Source of the DNA: Thermodesulfobacterium sp.
GTDB lineage: Bacteria; Desulfobacterota; Thermodesulfobacteria; Thermodesulfobacteriales; Thermodesulfobacteriaceae
Length of the DNA: 64,000 bases
Direction: 5' to 3'
Assembly (NCBI GenBank): GCA_017656385.1
Contig: JACDNX010000004.1
Span: 124,001-188,000 of the forward strand
Both the position numbers and the translations under genes were made by a program. Shown piece by piece: positions 34,766-43,718 of the stretch. The notes beneath the pieces were generated by a model, which did not search any database, was not told the DNA's origin, and was given only the letters and a program-made list of their open reading frames with translations. The first letter of the stretch is position 1. Each line of letters opens with the position of its first letter.

Positions 34766-36316
34766 CTAATTTTTAAAAAATTTAAAAACTTGGTCTAAAA
34801 GATTTTCCAGAGACTCTGAAGTATCAAGCACCAGTAAAGGTGCACAATCTTCAGGTGGTTCAAATTTTTGTTTCTGAGAAAGATAAATATCCCATAAAGC
34901 ATCAGAATAGGTGTTTTCTGCTTTTCTTTTTAAAATTCTCTCTTTAACCACATCATCTTCAGCCTTACACCATATCCAGTAAATTTTCGCTCTCACATCT
35001 TTTAACTTTTCCCTCAATAAATCTCTATATTTTTTATCTCTAAATGTAGCATCCAAAATAACATCTCTTCCGTAAGAGACTTCTTCTACAGCTTTCTCTA
35101 CCATATTTTGATAAGTTTTTAATGTAATCTCAGGAGAATAAATTCCTTTCTCAAAGTTAGCATAGTAGTGTTTACTTGGATCAAGATTTAACAATTTTTT
35201 TCTCACTATATCTGAAGCTAAATAAACAGCTGGCATCCTCTTTAACACATTTTTAGATAAAAAGGTCTTTCCTGTTCCTGAAAGTCCAAAAAAAACCACA
35301 ATTTTAGGAATTCCTCCTGCATAATAATAAGCAAGATCAAAATACTTCTTAGCAGACTCCAAAGCTTTGTTTCTTTCTTCTTCTGAAATTTCAGAAGAAT
35401 TATAAGTAAAGCACCCTATTTTACCTCTTACATAAGCTCTATAACACTTATAAAAATTTAGTAATTCATAAAGATCTCTATCTTTACTTTTTTTTATATA
35501 ACTTTCTATAAAATAATCTGAAAATTTTCTATACCTATGATAGTCCAAATCCATTGCCAAAAATGAAATATCACAACATACATCTCCACACCTAAACCTC
35601 TCATTAAACTCAATACAATCAAAAATGTAAACTTTTTTTAGATTGTTAAAACAAATATTAGCTGAATAAAGATCACCGTGCCCATCTCGTATAAACCCTT
35701 CTTTTACTCTCCTTTCAAAAAGCTCTCTTTTCTCCTTAATAAAGCTATTACTATAATTGACAATGTAATTGTATTTTTCCTCTGTCAAAGCTATTCCTAT
35801 AAAGTTTTTTGTTTGCTCAAAATTTTCATTAGTATTGTAAGAAATGGTCTCTATGCTTCCGTATTTGTTAACAGTTTCTCCTGTTAGTGCAGATTTATAA
35901 AAAGGCACTAAGGTATTAACAATAAGATCTATGTGCCTTTCTGTGATTTTTCCTTCCTGAAGAAGATCCTTCATCATACCATCTTCAGGAAGTTTTTTCA
36001 TCTTTACTGCATATTCTACCACTTTACCTCTTCCTTCAAATTTATATATACCTTTCTCCTCAGTTATTGGAACAACACCAAGATAAATTTCTGGAGAAAG
36101 CCTTCTGTTGAGCTCTACCTCTCTTTCACAAAAATACTTTCTCTTTTCCAAAGTTGTAAAATCAAGAAATCCAAAATTAACAGGTTTTTTTATTTTATAA
36201 ACTAAGTTGTCTGCAATAAAAACATAAGAAATATGGGTTTGAATAATTTTAAGTTGAGAAACTTCAAATGGAAATGAATTAGAAGTGATAATTTTGTCCC
36301 AAAAAATTTCTTTCAT
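34766..36316 (-). CDS. APH-like kinase fused to a P-loop kinase
   Basis: This 516-residue protein has two kinase domains. The N-terminal half (about 1-320) is aminoglycoside-phosphotransferase-like: VYKIKKPVNFGFLDF, then the Brenner-type catalytic GHGDLYSANICF and metal-binding FDCIEFNERFR. The C-terminal half (about 335-516) is a P-loop kinase of the gluconate-kinase/zeta-like type: FFGLSGTGKTFLSKN, YLASDIVRKKL and DATFRDKKYRDL. Such bifunctional proteins are widespread but their substrates are unknown; antibiotic resistance should not be inferred. It is a single-gene unit with its own promoter 8 bases from the ATG and no Shine-Dalgarno. Confidence 0.85.
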   Translation of the reverse strand: MKEIFWDKIITSNSFPFEVSQLKIIQTHISYVFIADNLVYKIKKPVNFGFLDFTTLEKRKYFCEREVELNRRLSPEIYLGVVPITEEKGIYKFEGRGKVVEYAVKMKKLPEDGMMKDLLQEGKITERHIDLIVNTLVPFYKSALTGETVNKYGSIETISYNTNENFEQTKNFIGIALTEEKYNYIVNYSNSFIKEKRELFERRVKEGFIRDGHGDLYSANICFNNLKKVYIFDCIEFNERFRCGDVCCDISFLAMDLDYHRYRKFSDYFIESYIKKSKDRDLYELLNFYKCYRAYVRGKIGCFTYNSSEISEEERNKALESAKKYFDLAYYYAGGIPKIVVFFGLSGTGKTFLSKNVLKRMPAVYLASDIVRKKLLNLDPSKHYYANFEKGIYSPEITLKTYQNMVEKAVEEVSYGRDVILDATFRDKKYRDLLREKLKDVRAKIYWIWCKAEDDVVKERILKRKAENTYSDALWDIYLSQKQKFEPPEDCAPLLVLDTSESLENLLDQVFKFFKN

Positions 36317-36324
36317 TTTTTGTA

Positions 36325-36353
36325 ATTTTAATTTCTTTTACTATTTTTCGCAA
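36325..36353 (-). promoter_or_regulatory. Leaderless-type promoter of the APH/P-loop kinase gene
   Basis: On the minus strand TTGCGA (36353-36348), a 17-base spacer and TAAAAT (36330-36325) end 8 bases before the ATG. Transcription would start at or within a base or two of the start codon; there is no ribosome-binding sequence. Confidence 0.52.
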
Positions 36354-36396
36354 CTAAAAATATATTAAATACAAAGAAATTTAAAAATAATTTACC

Positions 36397-36425
36397 TTGA
36401 CCAATGTTTTCTCTGTATATAAAAT
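36397..36425 (+). promoter_or_regulatory. Promoter of the slipin gene
   Basis: TTGACC (36397-36402), a 17-base spacer and TAAAAT (36420-36425) match the sigma70 consensus closely. The leader contains CAGGAGGG just before the ATG at 36469. It is divergent from the kinase promoter with about 40 bases between the -35 boxes. Confidence 0.7.
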
Positions 36426-36468
36426 TTAAGTAAAATTTAAGTTTAAATATAAAACAGGAGGGAAAAAA

Positions 36469-37215
36469 ATGAGTTTAACTATTCTTTTTTTAGTAGTTTT
36501 GTTTTTGTTATTTTTACAGGCTTCTATAAAAGTAATAAATGAATATGAAAGAGCTGTAGTTTTAAGATTAGGTAAATTTTTATCAGTAAAAGGACCAGGA
36601 TTAATTATATTGATTCCAGTCATTGATAAAATGAGGAAGCTTGATCTAAGAACAGTAACCTTAGATGTTCCTCCTCAAGAAGTTATTACCAGAGACAATG
36701 TTTCTATAAGAGTAAGTGCGGTAGTATATTTCAGGGTTTTAGATCCAGAAAAAGCCTTTTTACAAGTAGAAGATTATTATTATGCTACCAGTCAGTTAGC
36801 ACAAACTACTTTAAGAAGTATATGTGGACAAGCTGAATTAGATGAAATTCTCTCTGAAAGAGAAAAATTGAACATAAAATTACAAGAAATTTTAGATGCT
36901 GACACTGAACCATGGGGGGTAAAGGTTTCCAAGGTTGAAATAAAAGAGATTGATCTACCTGAAGAAATGAAAAGGGCTATGGCAAAACAAGCTGAGGCTG
37001 AAAGAGAAAGAAGAGCAAAAATTATCAGTGCTGAAGGAGAATTTCAGGCAGCACAAACACTTCTTGAAGCTGCACAAATTATGGCACAAAGTCCTATAAC
37101 TCTGCAACTAAGATATCTTCAAACTTTAACTGAAATTGCTACAGAAAAAAATTCTACTATTCTCTTTCCTTTACCTTTGGAAATACTTAAAGCACTTAAT
37201 AAATCTTCCAAATGA
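36469..37215 (+). CDS. Slipin / SPFH-domain membrane protein
   Basis: This stomatin-family protein has one N-terminal membrane segment (residues 2-20) and an SPFH domain: [22 protein letters not shown], the slipin block [20 protein letters not shown], and [32 protein letters not shown] split across the helical tail. Slipins form oligomeric membrane scaffolds, and bacterial ones are often paired with an NfeD-type partner; no nfeD is adjacent here. The length is 248 residues. The downstream inverted repeat begins at its stop codon. Confidence 0.93.
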   Translation: MSLTILFLVVLFLLFLQASIKVINEYERAVVLRLGKFLSVKGPGLIILIPVIDKMRKLDLRTVTLDVPPQEVITRDNVSIRVSAVVYFRVLDPEKAFLQVEDYYYATSQLAQTTLRSICGQAELDEILSEREKLNIKLQEILDADTEPWGVKVSKVEIKEIDLPEEMKRAMAKQAEAERERRAKIISAEGEFQAAQTLLEAAQIMAQSPITLQLRYLQTLTEIATEKNSTILFPLPLEILKALNKSSK

Positions 37216-37263
37216 TTTGTGAAAAGATTATAAAATTTTTATTTAAAGAATTTTTTCACAAAT
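37215..37263 (+). repeat. 11-bp inverted repeat at the slipin 3' end
   Basis: ATTTGTGAAAA (37215-37225) and TTTTCACAAAT (37253-37263) are perfect complements separated by 27 AT-rich bases. It starts at the slipin stop codon. No T-run follows, so it may be a weak terminator, a 3'-stabilising stem, or a regulator site for the next promoter. Confidence 0.45.
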
Positions 37264-37293
37264 TGTATAATAACTTTACTCGTTATATATAAT
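37263..37293 (+). promoter_or_regulatory. Possible promoter of the DUF465 gene
   Basis: A perfect -10 TATAAT (37288-37293) has TTGTAT (37263-37268) 19 bases upstream, a long spacer. The start codon at 37313 is preceded by AAGGGGGG, a strong Shine-Dalgarno. Confidence 0.42.
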
Positions 37294-37312
37294 ACTTTAC
37301 AAGGGGGGTTAG

Positions 37313-37537
37313 ATGAATAGAGAAGTAGTTAAAAAGTTTAGTGAGAAATATCCAGATGTTAAAGAATTGTTTGAAAAACACCAATTTTTAGAAAATGAAG
37401 TAACTCAAATATCTCAAAAAAATTACTTAACTCCGGAGGAAGAAATAAAAGTTAAACAGTTAAAAAAGGAAAAACTTTATATAAAAGAACAAATTTACAA
37501 ATTAATTAAAAAATACGAAGGGATAGAAATAGATTAA
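37313..37537 (+). CDS. DUF465 (YdcH-like) small coiled-coil protein
   Basis: A 74-residue, highly charged helical protein: two helices joined near residue 41, with KYPDVKELFEKHQFLENEV and TPEEEIKVKQLKKEKLYIKEQI. The pattern H-x-x-L-x-x-x-I/V near 25 and L-K-x-x-K-L-x-x-K-D/E-x-I near 60 is that of DUF465. No function is firmly known. It precedes ilvB by 58 bases, with no obvious functional link. Confidence 0.82.
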   Translation: MNREVVKKFSEKYPDVKELFEKHQFLENEVTQISQKNYLTPEEEIKVKQLKKEKLYIKEQIYKLIKKYEGIEID

Positions 37538-37595
37538 TTAATTTTTTTCTAATTTTCCTGAAGTTCAAAAATCTAAAATAAAGGAGGGAATTAAG

Positions 37596-39299
37596 TTGGG
37601 GAAAATAATGAGTGGAGCTCAAATGGTTATAGAAGCTCTTAAAAAAGAAAAAGTGGAAGTAATTTTTGGTTATCCAGGTGGAGCTGTTATTGATATTTAC
37701 GATGAGCTTTATAAAAATCCTGAAATAAAGCATGTTCTTGTAAGACACGAACAGGGGGCTGCTCATGCTGCTGATGGTTATGCCAGATCCACTGGTAAAG
37801 TTGGTGTTGTGTTGGTAACTTCTGGTCCTGGTTCTACAAATACTATAACTGGAATTGCTACAGCTTACATGGATTCCATTCCTATAGTGGTTTTAACAGG
37901 TCAGGTGCCTACACAACTCATAGGAAATGATGCTTTTCAGGAGGTTGACACTACAGGAATAACAAGGCCTATTACTAAACATAATTTCCTTATTAAAAGA
38001 ATTGAAGATTTACCGAAAATTTTAAAAGCAGCTTTTTATATTGCAAGAACTGGAAGACCAGGACCTGTGGTAGTTGATATTCCTAAAGATATTCAACAAA
38101 CAAAAGGAGAATTTAACTATCCTGATGAAATAGAGTTAAGAAGTTACAATCCTGTTTATGAACCTCATGTTAGACAGATAGAAAAGGCATATTCTCTACT
38201 TGAACAGGCAGAGAGACCTGTTTTGCTTTTGGGTGGTGGTGTTATATCTTCTGGAGCTTCAGCAGAAGCAACTAAACTGGCAGAAAAACTTAATCTTCCG
38301 GTAACCATGACACTTATGGGATTAGGATCTTTTCCTGGAGATCATGAACAATCTCTTGGAATGCTCGGTATGCATGGGACTTATTATGCTAATATGGCTA
38401 TAGCTAACTGTGATGTTTTGTTAGCAGTTGGAGCAAGATTTGACGATCGTGTTACAGGTAAAGTAGATGCCTTTGCTCCTGGAGCTAAAATTATTCATAT
38501 TGATATAGACCCTACTTCAATTCAAAAAAATGTTAAAGTTCATGTTCCTATTGTAGCTGATTGTAAAAGAGCATTAACAAGAATTTTAGACATTGTTAGA
38601 AGAGTAAAAAAACCTAAAAAATACTGGAAAGAAAGATTTAAAGAGTGGTGGGAACAGATTGATATCTGGAAAAAAAGATATCCCCTTTCTTATAGAGAGG
38701 ATCCTAACTATATAAAGCCTCAATTTGTAATAGAAAAACTATATGAGCTTACAAAAGGAGAAGCAATTATTGCTACCGAGGTGGGACAAAATCAAATGTG
38801 GACTGCTCAATACTATAAATTTAAATACCCAAGAACTCTTATTACTTCTGGTGGTTTAGGAACCATGGGATTTGGATTTCCTGCTTCTATAGGAGCTCAG
38901 ATGGGAAATCCTGATAAACTGGTTATAGACATTGCAGGTGATGGCTCTATACAAATGAATATTCAGGAATTAGCAACCGCTGTGGAACAAAGGTTACCCA
39001 TTAAAATAATCATTCTTAATAATGGTTATTTGGGAATGGTGAGACAATGGCAGGGCTTATTCTACGGGAAAAGATATTCTCAGGTAAGATTTCAAGTATT
39101 GCCTGATTTTGTAAAGCTTGCAGAAGCTTATGGTGCAGTTGGAATGAAAATTACCAGACCCGAAGAAGTAGAACCCACACTTAAAAAGGTGTTAAACATA
39201 AATTCTCTGGTTATATTAGATGTTCATATCGCTCCAGAAGAAAATGTATTTCCTATGGTACCTGCAGGTAAAGCAACTACTGAAATGATTTTAGTTTAG
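37596..39299 (+). CDS. ilvB: Acetolactate synthase large subunit IlvB
   Basis: IlvB is the ThDP- and FAD-dependent catalytic subunit that makes acetolactate or acetohydroxybutyrate for valine, leucine and isoleucine. The N-terminal pyrimidine domain has the catalytic Glu in [19 protein letters not shown], the middle FAD domain has [11 protein letters not shown], and the ThDP motif is [15 protein letters not shown] with [12 protein letters not shown]. It is 567 residues. The GGAGGG lies 8 bases from TTG 37596, whereas the next ATG (37608) is 20 bases away, so the TTG start is preferred. No T-box or leader-peptide attenuator fits in the 58-base upstream gap. Confidence 0.97.
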   Translation: MGKIMSGAQMVIEALKKEKVEVIFGYPGGAVIDIYDELYKNPEIKHVLVRHEQGAAHAADGYARSTGKVGVVLVTSGPGSTNTITGIATAYMDSIPIVVLTGQVPTQLIGNDAFQEVDTTGITRPITKHNFLIKRIEDLPKILKAAFYIARTGRPGPVVVDIPKDIQQTKGEFNYPDEIELRSYNPVYEPHVRQIEKAYSLLEQAERPVLLLGGGVISSGASAEATKLAEKLNLPVTMTLMGLGSFPGDHEQSLGMLGMHGTYYANMAIANCDVLLAVGARFDDRVTGKVDAFAPGAKIIHIDIDPTSIQKNVKVHVPIVADCKRALTRILDIVRRVKKPKKYWKERFKEWWEQIDIWKKRYPLSYREDPNYIKPQFVIEKLYELTKGEAIIATEVGQNQMWTAQYYKFKYPRTLITSGGLGTMGFGFPASIGAQMGNPDKLVIDIAGDGSIQMNIQELATAVEQRLPIKIIILNNGYLGMVRQWQGLFYGKRYSQVRFQVLPDFVKLAEAYGAVGMKITRPEEVEPTLKKVLNINSLVILDVHIAPEENVFPMVPAGKATTEMILV

Positions 39300-39319
39300 A
39301 ACCATTAGGAGGTTAAAGA

Positions 39320-39817
39320 ATGGAAGAAAAAAGACATACTCTTTCGGTTTTAGTAGAAAACACTCCAGGGGCCTTAGCAAGAATTGCAAGCCTCTTCAGT
39401 GGAAGAGGATTTAACATTGATAGTTTGTGTGTTGCTGAAACCCTTGATCCTACACTCTCACATTTAACCTTGGTAACTCACGGAGACGAGTTTATTGTTG
39501 AACAAATTATAAAACAGTTAAGAAGACTGGTTGATGTATATAAAGTAGTAAATGTTACCGAGGAAAAAGAATATGTAGAAAGAGAAATGGCTCTAATAAA
39601 AGTAAGAGCAGAAAAAGAATACAGAGAAGAAATTTTCAGAATTTGCGAAATTTTTAGATGTAAAATTGTAGACGTAAGTCCAAGAAGCTATATAATTGAA
39701 GTTACAGGAGATAGAGAAAAACTACAGGCTGTAATAGAACTTTTAAAACCTATAGGAATTAAAGAGATTGCAAGAACAGGAATTATTGCTATGAAAAGAG
39801 AAAAGAAAAGTCCATAA
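39320..39817 (+). CDS. ilvN: Acetolactate synthase small subunit IlvN
   Basis: IlvN is the regulatory subunit giving valine feedback inhibition. Its N-terminal ACT domain reads HTLSVLVENTPGALARIASLFSGRGFNIDSL (positions 6-36, given in two overlapping parts by its L-V-E-N and GRGFNIDS cores), and the C-terminal domain has RSYIIEVTGDREKL and EIARTGIIAMKR. The length is 165 residues. It follows ilvB by 20 bases with its own AGGAGG. Confidence 0.96.
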   Translation: MEEKRHTLSVLVENTPGALARIASLFSGRGFNIDSLCVAETLDPTLSHLTLVTHGDEFIVEQIIKQLRRLVDVYKVVNVTEEKEYVEREMALIKVRAEKEYREEIFRICEIFRCKIVDVSPRSYIIEVTGDREKLQAVIELLKPIGIKEIARTGIIAMKREKKSP

Positions 39818-39838
39818 AAATTTTTCTCTTTTTTTCTC

Positions 39839-39866
39839 TTGATTTTTCTTTTTATCAAGTTATAAA
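39839..39866 (+). promoter_or_regulatory. Possible promoter of the tkt-tatCA unit
   Basis: TTGATT (39839-39844), a 16-base spacer and TATAAA (39861-39866) precede the transketolase gene. CTTGAT (39838-39843) and ATCAAG (39854-39859) form a 6-bp inverted repeat inside the promoter, which may be an operator or chance. Confidence 0.42.
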
Positions 39867-39908
39867 TGTCTTTTACAATCTTTTAATTCAAAAAGGGAGG
39901 AATATTTC

Positions 39909-41855
39909 ATGATGAGATTTGATATTAACAAAGAAGACTTATCAAAAGAAGAACTTCAAAGTTTAGAACTTGCTTTTAAGAGGTGCGCGAGAAGGATTAT
40001 ATTGGCTACCACTTTAGCAAGAAGTGGGCATCCAGGAGGTTCTCTTTCCTCTTTAAGTATGCTGTTGGTATTATACGGTGTTGCTAAAGTGAATCCTAAA
40101 AATCCCAGATCTGAAGACAGAGACAGAATTGTAATAAGTCAAGGACACATCAGTCCCGGTGTGTATAGTGTTCTTTGTGAATATGGCTTTTTCCCAGAAG
40201 AACCTTTTCTGATGGAGTTCAGGCGAGCTGGTTCTGCCTTTGCTGGACATGTAGAACAATCTGTTCCAGGGGTAGAGTGGAATACTGGAAATTTGGGACA
40301 AGGTCTTTCAGCAGCCTGTGGAATGGCAAAAGCTCTTAAATTAAAAGGACTTAATAATAAAGTTTTTTGTCTTATGGGAGATGGTGAGCAACAAAAAGGT
40401 CAGGTAATTGAAGCAAGACGCTGGGCTGTAAAATTTGGATTGGATAACCTGATAGTTTTAGTTGATTATAACAAACTGCAAATTGGTGGAGATACATCAA
40501 AAGTAATGCCTCAAAAAATTAAAGAAGAAATATTAGCTACTTCTTGGAATGTTATTGAAGTAGATGGGCATAACTTTTCTGAAATTTTTAGAGCTTTAAA
40601 AAAAGCTATAAAAAAAGAGGTTCACAATCCAAAAAATCCCACTGCTATATTAGCTCACACCACAATGGGTAAAGGTATTTCTTTTATGGAAAACGATCCC
40701 AAGTGGCATGGAATGGCTCTTCCAGAAGATATGGCAAAAAAAGCATTAGAAGAATTAGGATTTGATCCTCAAGAACTTGACATACTTAAAGAAAGAAGAA
40801 AAAGCTGGAATATCTCTTTTCCTCATCAGCCTCATGATCCTCTTCCTATAAAAATAGAAATTCCTGAGCCAACAATTTACTCTTCAGATACAAAAACCGA
40901 TTGCAGAAGTGCTTATGGAAACGCCCTTTTAAAACTGGCAGAAAAAAATAATTTGCCAGATAAACCTCCTAAGATTTTAGGATTAACCTGTGATTTGGAA
41001 GGTTCTGTAAAAATGGGAGGATTTAAAAAATTCTCTCCTGTTGCATTTTTTGAATCAGGTATTCAAGAACACCATACTGCCACAGTTGCCGGAGCTCTTT
41101 CAAGAGAAGGTTTTCTTGTATTTTTCTCAACTTTTGGGGTTTTTGCTGTAGACGAAGTTTATAACCAATTAAGACTCAATTCTCTTAATAAAACCGCTTT
41201 AAAAGTAGTTTCAACTCATTTAGGAGCTGATGTGGGAGAAGATGGTCCTACACATCAATGTATAGATTATTTAGGAATTTTGTTCAATCTTCCAGATTTT
41301 GAAATATACATGCCTGCAGATCCTAATCAAACCGATCATATAATAAGATGCATTGCTAAAAGAACTGGAAACATTTTTGTGGGTATGGGAAGATCTAAAG
41401 TAGATATTATAACTAAAGAGGATGGAACTCTTTACTTTGATGAAAATTATCAATTTATCCCTGGAAAAGCAGACTGGATAAGAAAGGGAGAAAAAGGTGC
41501 AATTATTACTTACGGAACTATGTGTCAATATGCTCTTTCTGCTTGGGAAATTCTTAAAAACAAGGGCACTGAAGTCTCATTGCTAAATATAGCCTCAATT
41601 AAACCCCTACCAGAAGAAGATTTATTAAAAGCTTCTGAATTAAAAAATATATTAGTGGTAGAAGATCACTATGTAGAAACTGGATTGGGGAGTAGAATTG
41701 CTTCGTTTTTTGCTTTAAAAGGCATATCTGTAAACCTTAAGCTTTTAGGTTTAAAAGGCCCTATGTCTTCTGGTAGTCCTAAGGAATTATTTAAACTGGG
41801 AGGCTTAGATCCTGAAAATATAGCCAAAAATATGGAAAACTTGATAAATGCATGA
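39909..41855 (+). CDS. tkt: Transketolase
   Basis: Transketolase moves two-carbon units between sugar phosphates in the pentose phosphate pathway. The 648-residue single chain has the ThDP half with SGHPGGSLSS, ISQGHISPGVYSVL, and GDGEQQKGQVIEARRW, then the pyrimidine half with SGIQEHHTATVAGALSREG and LGADVGEDGPTHQ. The C-terminal domain includes VVEDHYVETGLG. GGGAGG precedes the start. Its last 8 bases overlap tatC. Because the window also has ilvB, GAPDHs and dxs, ThDP enzymes are well represented. Confidence 0.95.
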   Translation: MMRFDINKEDLSKEELQSLELAFKRCARRIILATTLARSGHPGGSLSSLSMLLVLYGVAKVNPKNPRSEDRDRIVISQGHISPGVYSVLCEYGFFPEEPFLMEFRRAGSAFAGHVEQSVPGVEWNTGNLGQGLSAACGMAKALKLKGLNNKVFCLMGDGEQQKGQVIEARRWAVKFGLDNLIVLVDYNKLQIGGDTSKVMPQKIKEEILATSWNVIEVDGHNFSEIFRALKKAIKKEVHNPKNPTAILAHTTMGKGISFMENDPKWHGMALPEDMAKKALEELGFDPQELDILKERRKSWNISFPHQPHDPLPIKIEIPEPTIYSSDTKTDCRSAYGNALLKLAEKNNLPDKPPKILGLTCDLEGSVKMGGFKKFSPVAFFESGIQEHHTATVAGALSREGFLVFFSTFGVFAVDEVYNQLRLNSLNKTALKVVSTHLGADVGEDGPTHQCIDYLGILFNLPDFEIYMPADPNQTDHIIRCIAKRTGNIFVGMGRSKVDIITKEDGTLYFDENYQFIPGKADWIRKGEKGAIITYGTMCQYALSAWEILKNKGTEVSLLNIASIKPLPEEDLLKASELKNILVVEDHYVETGLGSRIASFFALKGISVNLKLLGLKGPMSSGSPKELFKLGGLDPENIAKNMENLINA

Positions 41856-42591
41856 ATTAACCGAAGAATATAAAAAGCAGACACTTGTAGATCATCTTAT
41901 TGAATTAAGAAGTTGTTTAATCAAGTCTTTTATTGGCTGGGTAGTAGGTGCTGTTATTTCTTATCTCTTAGCTGAACATATAATTAATCTTTTATTACTC
42001 CCATTGTATAAAGTAGTTCCTCTTCAGTCTAAGGTCTTTTTTAGAATTTTTCCCGAAGTATTTTTGGCTTATATAAAACTCTCTATTATTGTGGGATTTA
42101 TAATTTCAAGTCCTTATATTTTTTATCAAATATGGCTATTCATAGCCCCTGGACTTTATCCCCATGAAAAAAAATGGGTTAAAAGTGTTGTTTTTTTAAC
42201 ATGCTTTTCCTTTCTAATTGGAGACTTATTAGCCTATTATATTTTTTTACCAGCTATTTTAAAATTTCTGTATTCCTTTGGAGAAAAGTTTCTTGTTTTC
42301 AAGCCTTTTTTAAAAGAATACATTTCTTTTGTTTTAAAAATTTTCATAATCTTTGGTGTCCTTTTTCAAATACCTTCTTTTTTGTTTCTTCTCTCAAAAC
42401 TTGATCTGGTTACTTCTTCTCAGTTAAAAAGTTTTAGACCTTATGCCGTAATCTTGGCTTTTCTTATAGCTGCTATTTTAACCTCAGGAGTTGATCCTTT
42501 AAATCAACTTCTTCTTGCTATACCCTTGACACTTCTTTATGAAGTAGGTATAATTTTGGTTAAGTTAAGTGAATTCAAAAAGGGAGGTTAA
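41848..42591 (+). CDS. tatC: Sec-independent translocase subunit TatC
   Basis: TatC is the receptor for twin-arginine signal peptides in the inner membrane. The 247-residue protein has six hydrophobic segments, the N-terminal HLIELRSCLIKSFIG with the conserved L-x-E-L-R, and the F-x-P/E loop equivalent IFPEVFLAYIKLS. The late segment has LTSGVDPLNQLLLAIPL, a TatC hallmark. The start overlaps the transketolase end by 8 bases, and tatA follows at once. The genome may export periplasmic metalloenzymes through Tat; none is in this window. Confidence 0.95.
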   Translation: MHELTEEYKKQTLVDHLIELRSCLIKSFIGWVVGAVISYLLAEHIINLLLLPLYKVVPLQSKVFFRIFPEVFLAYIKLSIIVGFIISSPYIFYQIWLFIAPGLYPHEKKWVKSVVFLTCFSFLIGDLLAYYIFLPAILKFLYSFGEKFLVFKPFLKEYISFVLKIFIIFGVLFQIPSFLFLLSKLDLVTSSQLKSFRPYAVILAFLIAAILTSGVDPLNQLLLAIPLTLLYEVGIILVKLSEFKKGG

Positions 42592-42592
42592 T

Positions 42593-42829
42593 ATGTTTCC
42601 TAATTTGGGAGGTCAGGAGTTATTTATTATTCTTTTTTTAGCTCTCTTGATCTTTGGAGCTAAGAGGTTGCCTGAAGTAGGAGCAGGATTAGGAAAAGGA
42701 ATTCGTTCCTTTAAAGAAGCTATTAAAGGTGCTGATGTAAAAGAAGACCTTGAAAAATTAGAAAATAAAAAAGAAGAACTCACTATGTCTTCCCAAACAA
42801 CTGAAAAAAGTTCTACTAAAGAAGCTTAA
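42593..42829 (+). CDS. tatA: Sec-independent translocase subunit TatA
   Basis: TatA oligomerises to form the Tat pore. The start at 42593 (MFPNLGGQE) follows GGGAGG by a few bases; an upstream in-frame start within tatC would add eight polar residues and is rejected. One membrane helix (residues 8-24), the hinge with FGAKRLPEVG, an amphipathic helix LGKGIRSFKEAIKG and an acidic tail are all typical. It is 78 residues. Confidence 0.95.
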   Translation: MFPNLGGQELFIILFLALLIFGAKRLPEVGAGLGKGIRSFKEAIKGADVKEDLEKLENKKEELTMSSQTTEKSSTKEA

Positions 42830-42836
42830 ATTTTAA

Positions 42837-43718
42837 GTGCAAGCTTTTATTCTTTCAGCAGGTAAAGGGACTCGTCTTCTACCTTACACCAAGTTCTTAC
42901 CAAAACCCCTCTTTCCTATCTTGGGAAAACCTATTATTGAAATCATTTTAGATCAGTTAAAAAATTTGGGGATAACTTCCGTTGGTATAAATGTTTTTCA
43001 TTTAAAAGACAAGCTTATAAATTTTATAAAATCATATCAGAAAAAAAATCCCCAAATAGAAATACAAATTTTTGAAGAAAGAGAGCTTATGGGAACAGGA
43101 GGTGCAATATTAAATGCAAAAAATTTTTTTAAAGAAAAAACTTTAATCATAAATTCGGATATATTGACCAATTTTGATTTTAAAAAGCTTTTTTCTTTAT
43201 TTAATAACTCATCTAACCCTATTACTATGTTGCTATACAAAGGAGATAACAATAATGTTGAGATAAATGTAAATTCAAATATAATTGTTTCCTTTAGGAA
43301 ACAAAAGAGTGATTCTTTTACCTTTGCAGGAATTCAGATAATAGATCCTACAATAATTAAATATTTTCCTTTTAAAAAAGACCTTATAGAGATATATCAG
43401 AATTTAATAAAAATGGGAGTAAAAATTTCGGCTTACATAGAAAATAAATCTTATTTTAGAGATATAGGAACCGTTGAAAATTATCTTAAAGCTCATGAAG
43501 ATCTTCTTATAAAAAAATTTAATATTCCAGAAACTCCCTTTTACTCTCATCCTGTGGTTGTTAAGACAAGAAATGTAGGTAACAATACTATATTTAAAAA
43601 TTGGGTTTATATTGAAAAAGATACCGTTGTAGAGGACAATACCCAACTATCAAAAGTTATCTCCTGGAGAGGAGCTTATATAAAATCAGGAACTTATGAA
43701 AATCAGCTTCTGATATGA
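42837..43718 (+). CDS. Sugar-phosphate nucleotidyltransferase, MurU-like
   Basis: The N-terminal signature AFILSAGKGTRLLPYTKFLPKPLFPI is split here as SAGKGTRL and PKPLFPILGKP (residues 7-32) and identifies an NTP-transferase that makes NDP-sugars. A later NSDILTNFDF holds the metal Asp, and RDIGTVENYLKAHEDLL is also family-typical. The last 60 residues resemble a short left-handed beta-helix as in mannose-1-phosphate guanylyltransferases. It starts on GTG 7 bases after tatA without a clear ribosome site. The adjacent AmgK-like kinase (4-base overlap) suggests a MurU role (MurNAc-1-P uridylyl transfer), but the sugar is not proven. Confidence 0.8.
   Translation: MQAFILSAGKGTRLLPYTKFLPKPLFPILGKPIIEIILDQLKNLGITSVGINVFHLKDKLINFIKSYQKKNPQIEIQIFEERELMGTGGAILNAKNFFKEKTLIINSDILTNFDFKKLFSLFNNSSNPITMLLYKGDNNNVEINVNSNIIVSFRKQKSDSFTFAGIQIIDPTIIKYFPFKKDLIEIYQNLIKMGVKISAYIENKSYFRDIGTVENYLKAHEDLLIKKFNIPETPFYSHPVVVKTRNVGNNTIFKNWVYIEKDTVVEDNTQLSKVISWRGAYIKSGTYENQLLI

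Noticed and set aside
34766-36316. Aminoglycoside-resistance gene
   Set aside because: The APH-like fold is fused to a P-loop kinase and belongs to a widespread housekeeping-like family; no resistance context is present.
37538-37595. T-box or leader-peptide attenuator upstream of ilvB
   Set aside because: Only 58 bases separate it from the DUF465 gene, with no specifier loop, no run of branched-chain codons and no terminator hairpin.
39909-41855. Dxs paralogue instead of transketolase
   Set aside because: The motifs SGHPGGSLSS and GDGEQQKGQ and the single-chain layout are transketolase-like, and a clear dxs is present at 55375-57243.
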